From positions 1 to 5,770 of the forward strand of contig CAJTYD010000105.1 of the NCBI GenBank assembly GCA_910583775.1: 5,770 bases of DNA, read 5' to 3'. Both the position numbers and the translations under genes were made by a program. Positions 5,722 through 5,770 of this stretch are shown one piece after another. This stretch comes from an uncultured Muribaculaceae bacterium (GTDB lineage: Bacteria; Bacteroidota; Bacteroidia; Bacteroidales; Muribaculaceae). Each line of letters opens with the position of its first letter. Position 1 is the first letter of the stretch. The notes beneath the pieces were generated by a model. That model searched no databases, was not told the DNA's origin, and saw only the letters and a list, made by a program, of their open reading frames with translations.

Positions 5722-5770
5722 CTATAAAATCCCTTTATTAGGCGTAATATCAAGGCCGGCGGCTTCGACA
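5722..5770 (-). CDS. Possible C-terminal end of a minus-strand gene (partial)
   Basis: On the minus strand the frame entering from the right edge reads VEAAGLDITPNKGIL and ends at TAG (5722-5724). Its codons (GTC GAA GCC GCC GGC CTT) resemble those of the confirmed genes, and GC content rises here after the AT-rich stretch 5703-5735. Only 15 residues are visible and no family can be named. Other frames across these 49 bases, including a plus-strand one reading IKAGGFD, are also open, so this is tentative. If real, the gene is convergent with the helicase gene and the inverted repeat lies between their 3' ends. Confidence 0.3.
   Translation of the reverse strand, partial: VEAAGLDITPNKGIL

Noticed and set aside
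5497..5753. Short open frames on both strands through the inverted repeat
   Set aside because: The plus and minus products share the same GQEGPQR and LRALLPLCG strings because the repeat is palindromic. This is a by-product of the repeat, not evidence of protein coding.

Overview
The window looks like a piece of a Bacteroidota chromosome, most likely order Bacteroidales (Muribaculaceae-like is a guess). The evidence: every gene start is preceded by an A-rich stretch with no Shine-Dalgarno sequence; a perfect TAnnTTTG -7 box lies upstream of enolase on the minus strand; EF-Ts has an enlarged 330-residue form; and the gene after enolase is a compact RecD-like ATPase that I recall from Bacteroidales genomes. 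No phage, plasmid, defence or transposase gene is visible. The genes are housekeeping genes.

Layout. Positions 26-2364 (+) hold a translation operon, rpsI-rpsB-tsf (uS9, uS2, EF-Ts), probably continuing from rplM just off the left edge. A 119-bp gap between rpsI and rpsB can fold into three back-to-back hairpins and is a candidate ribosomal-protein leader. The operon ends at a strong intrinsic terminator with a GAAA tetraloop. The 268-bp convergent gap (2365-2632) also holds a two-copy 16-bp tandem repeat, a minus-strand terminator for enolase, and an AT-rich 11-bp perfect inverted repeat just after the enolase stop.

Positions 2633-3934 (-) encode a complete enolase with all catalytic residues. 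The 151-bp divergent region (3935-4085) has outward-facing Bacteroidota-type promoter elements. The one serving the helicase sits so close to the ATG that its mRNA is probably leaderless. Positions 4086-5480 (+) encode a single-polypeptide superfamily 1 RecD-like helicase/ATPase with all main motifs.

The right end (5481-5770) is the least ordinary part. It holds a small hairpin and then a GC-rich composite inverted repeat with 30-bp arms (28/30 paired) built from repeated CCCGCA(A/G)AG words, which resembles a REPIN or MITE. A possible C-terminus of another minus-strand gene may end at 5722. If so, the repeat lies between two convergent genes.

Functionally, the left half supplies 30S subunit proteins and an elongation factor, the middle a glycolytic enzyme, and the right a DNA-processing ATPase. 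There is no sign that these form one novel system. The points most worth following are the inverted repeat and the rpsB leader.
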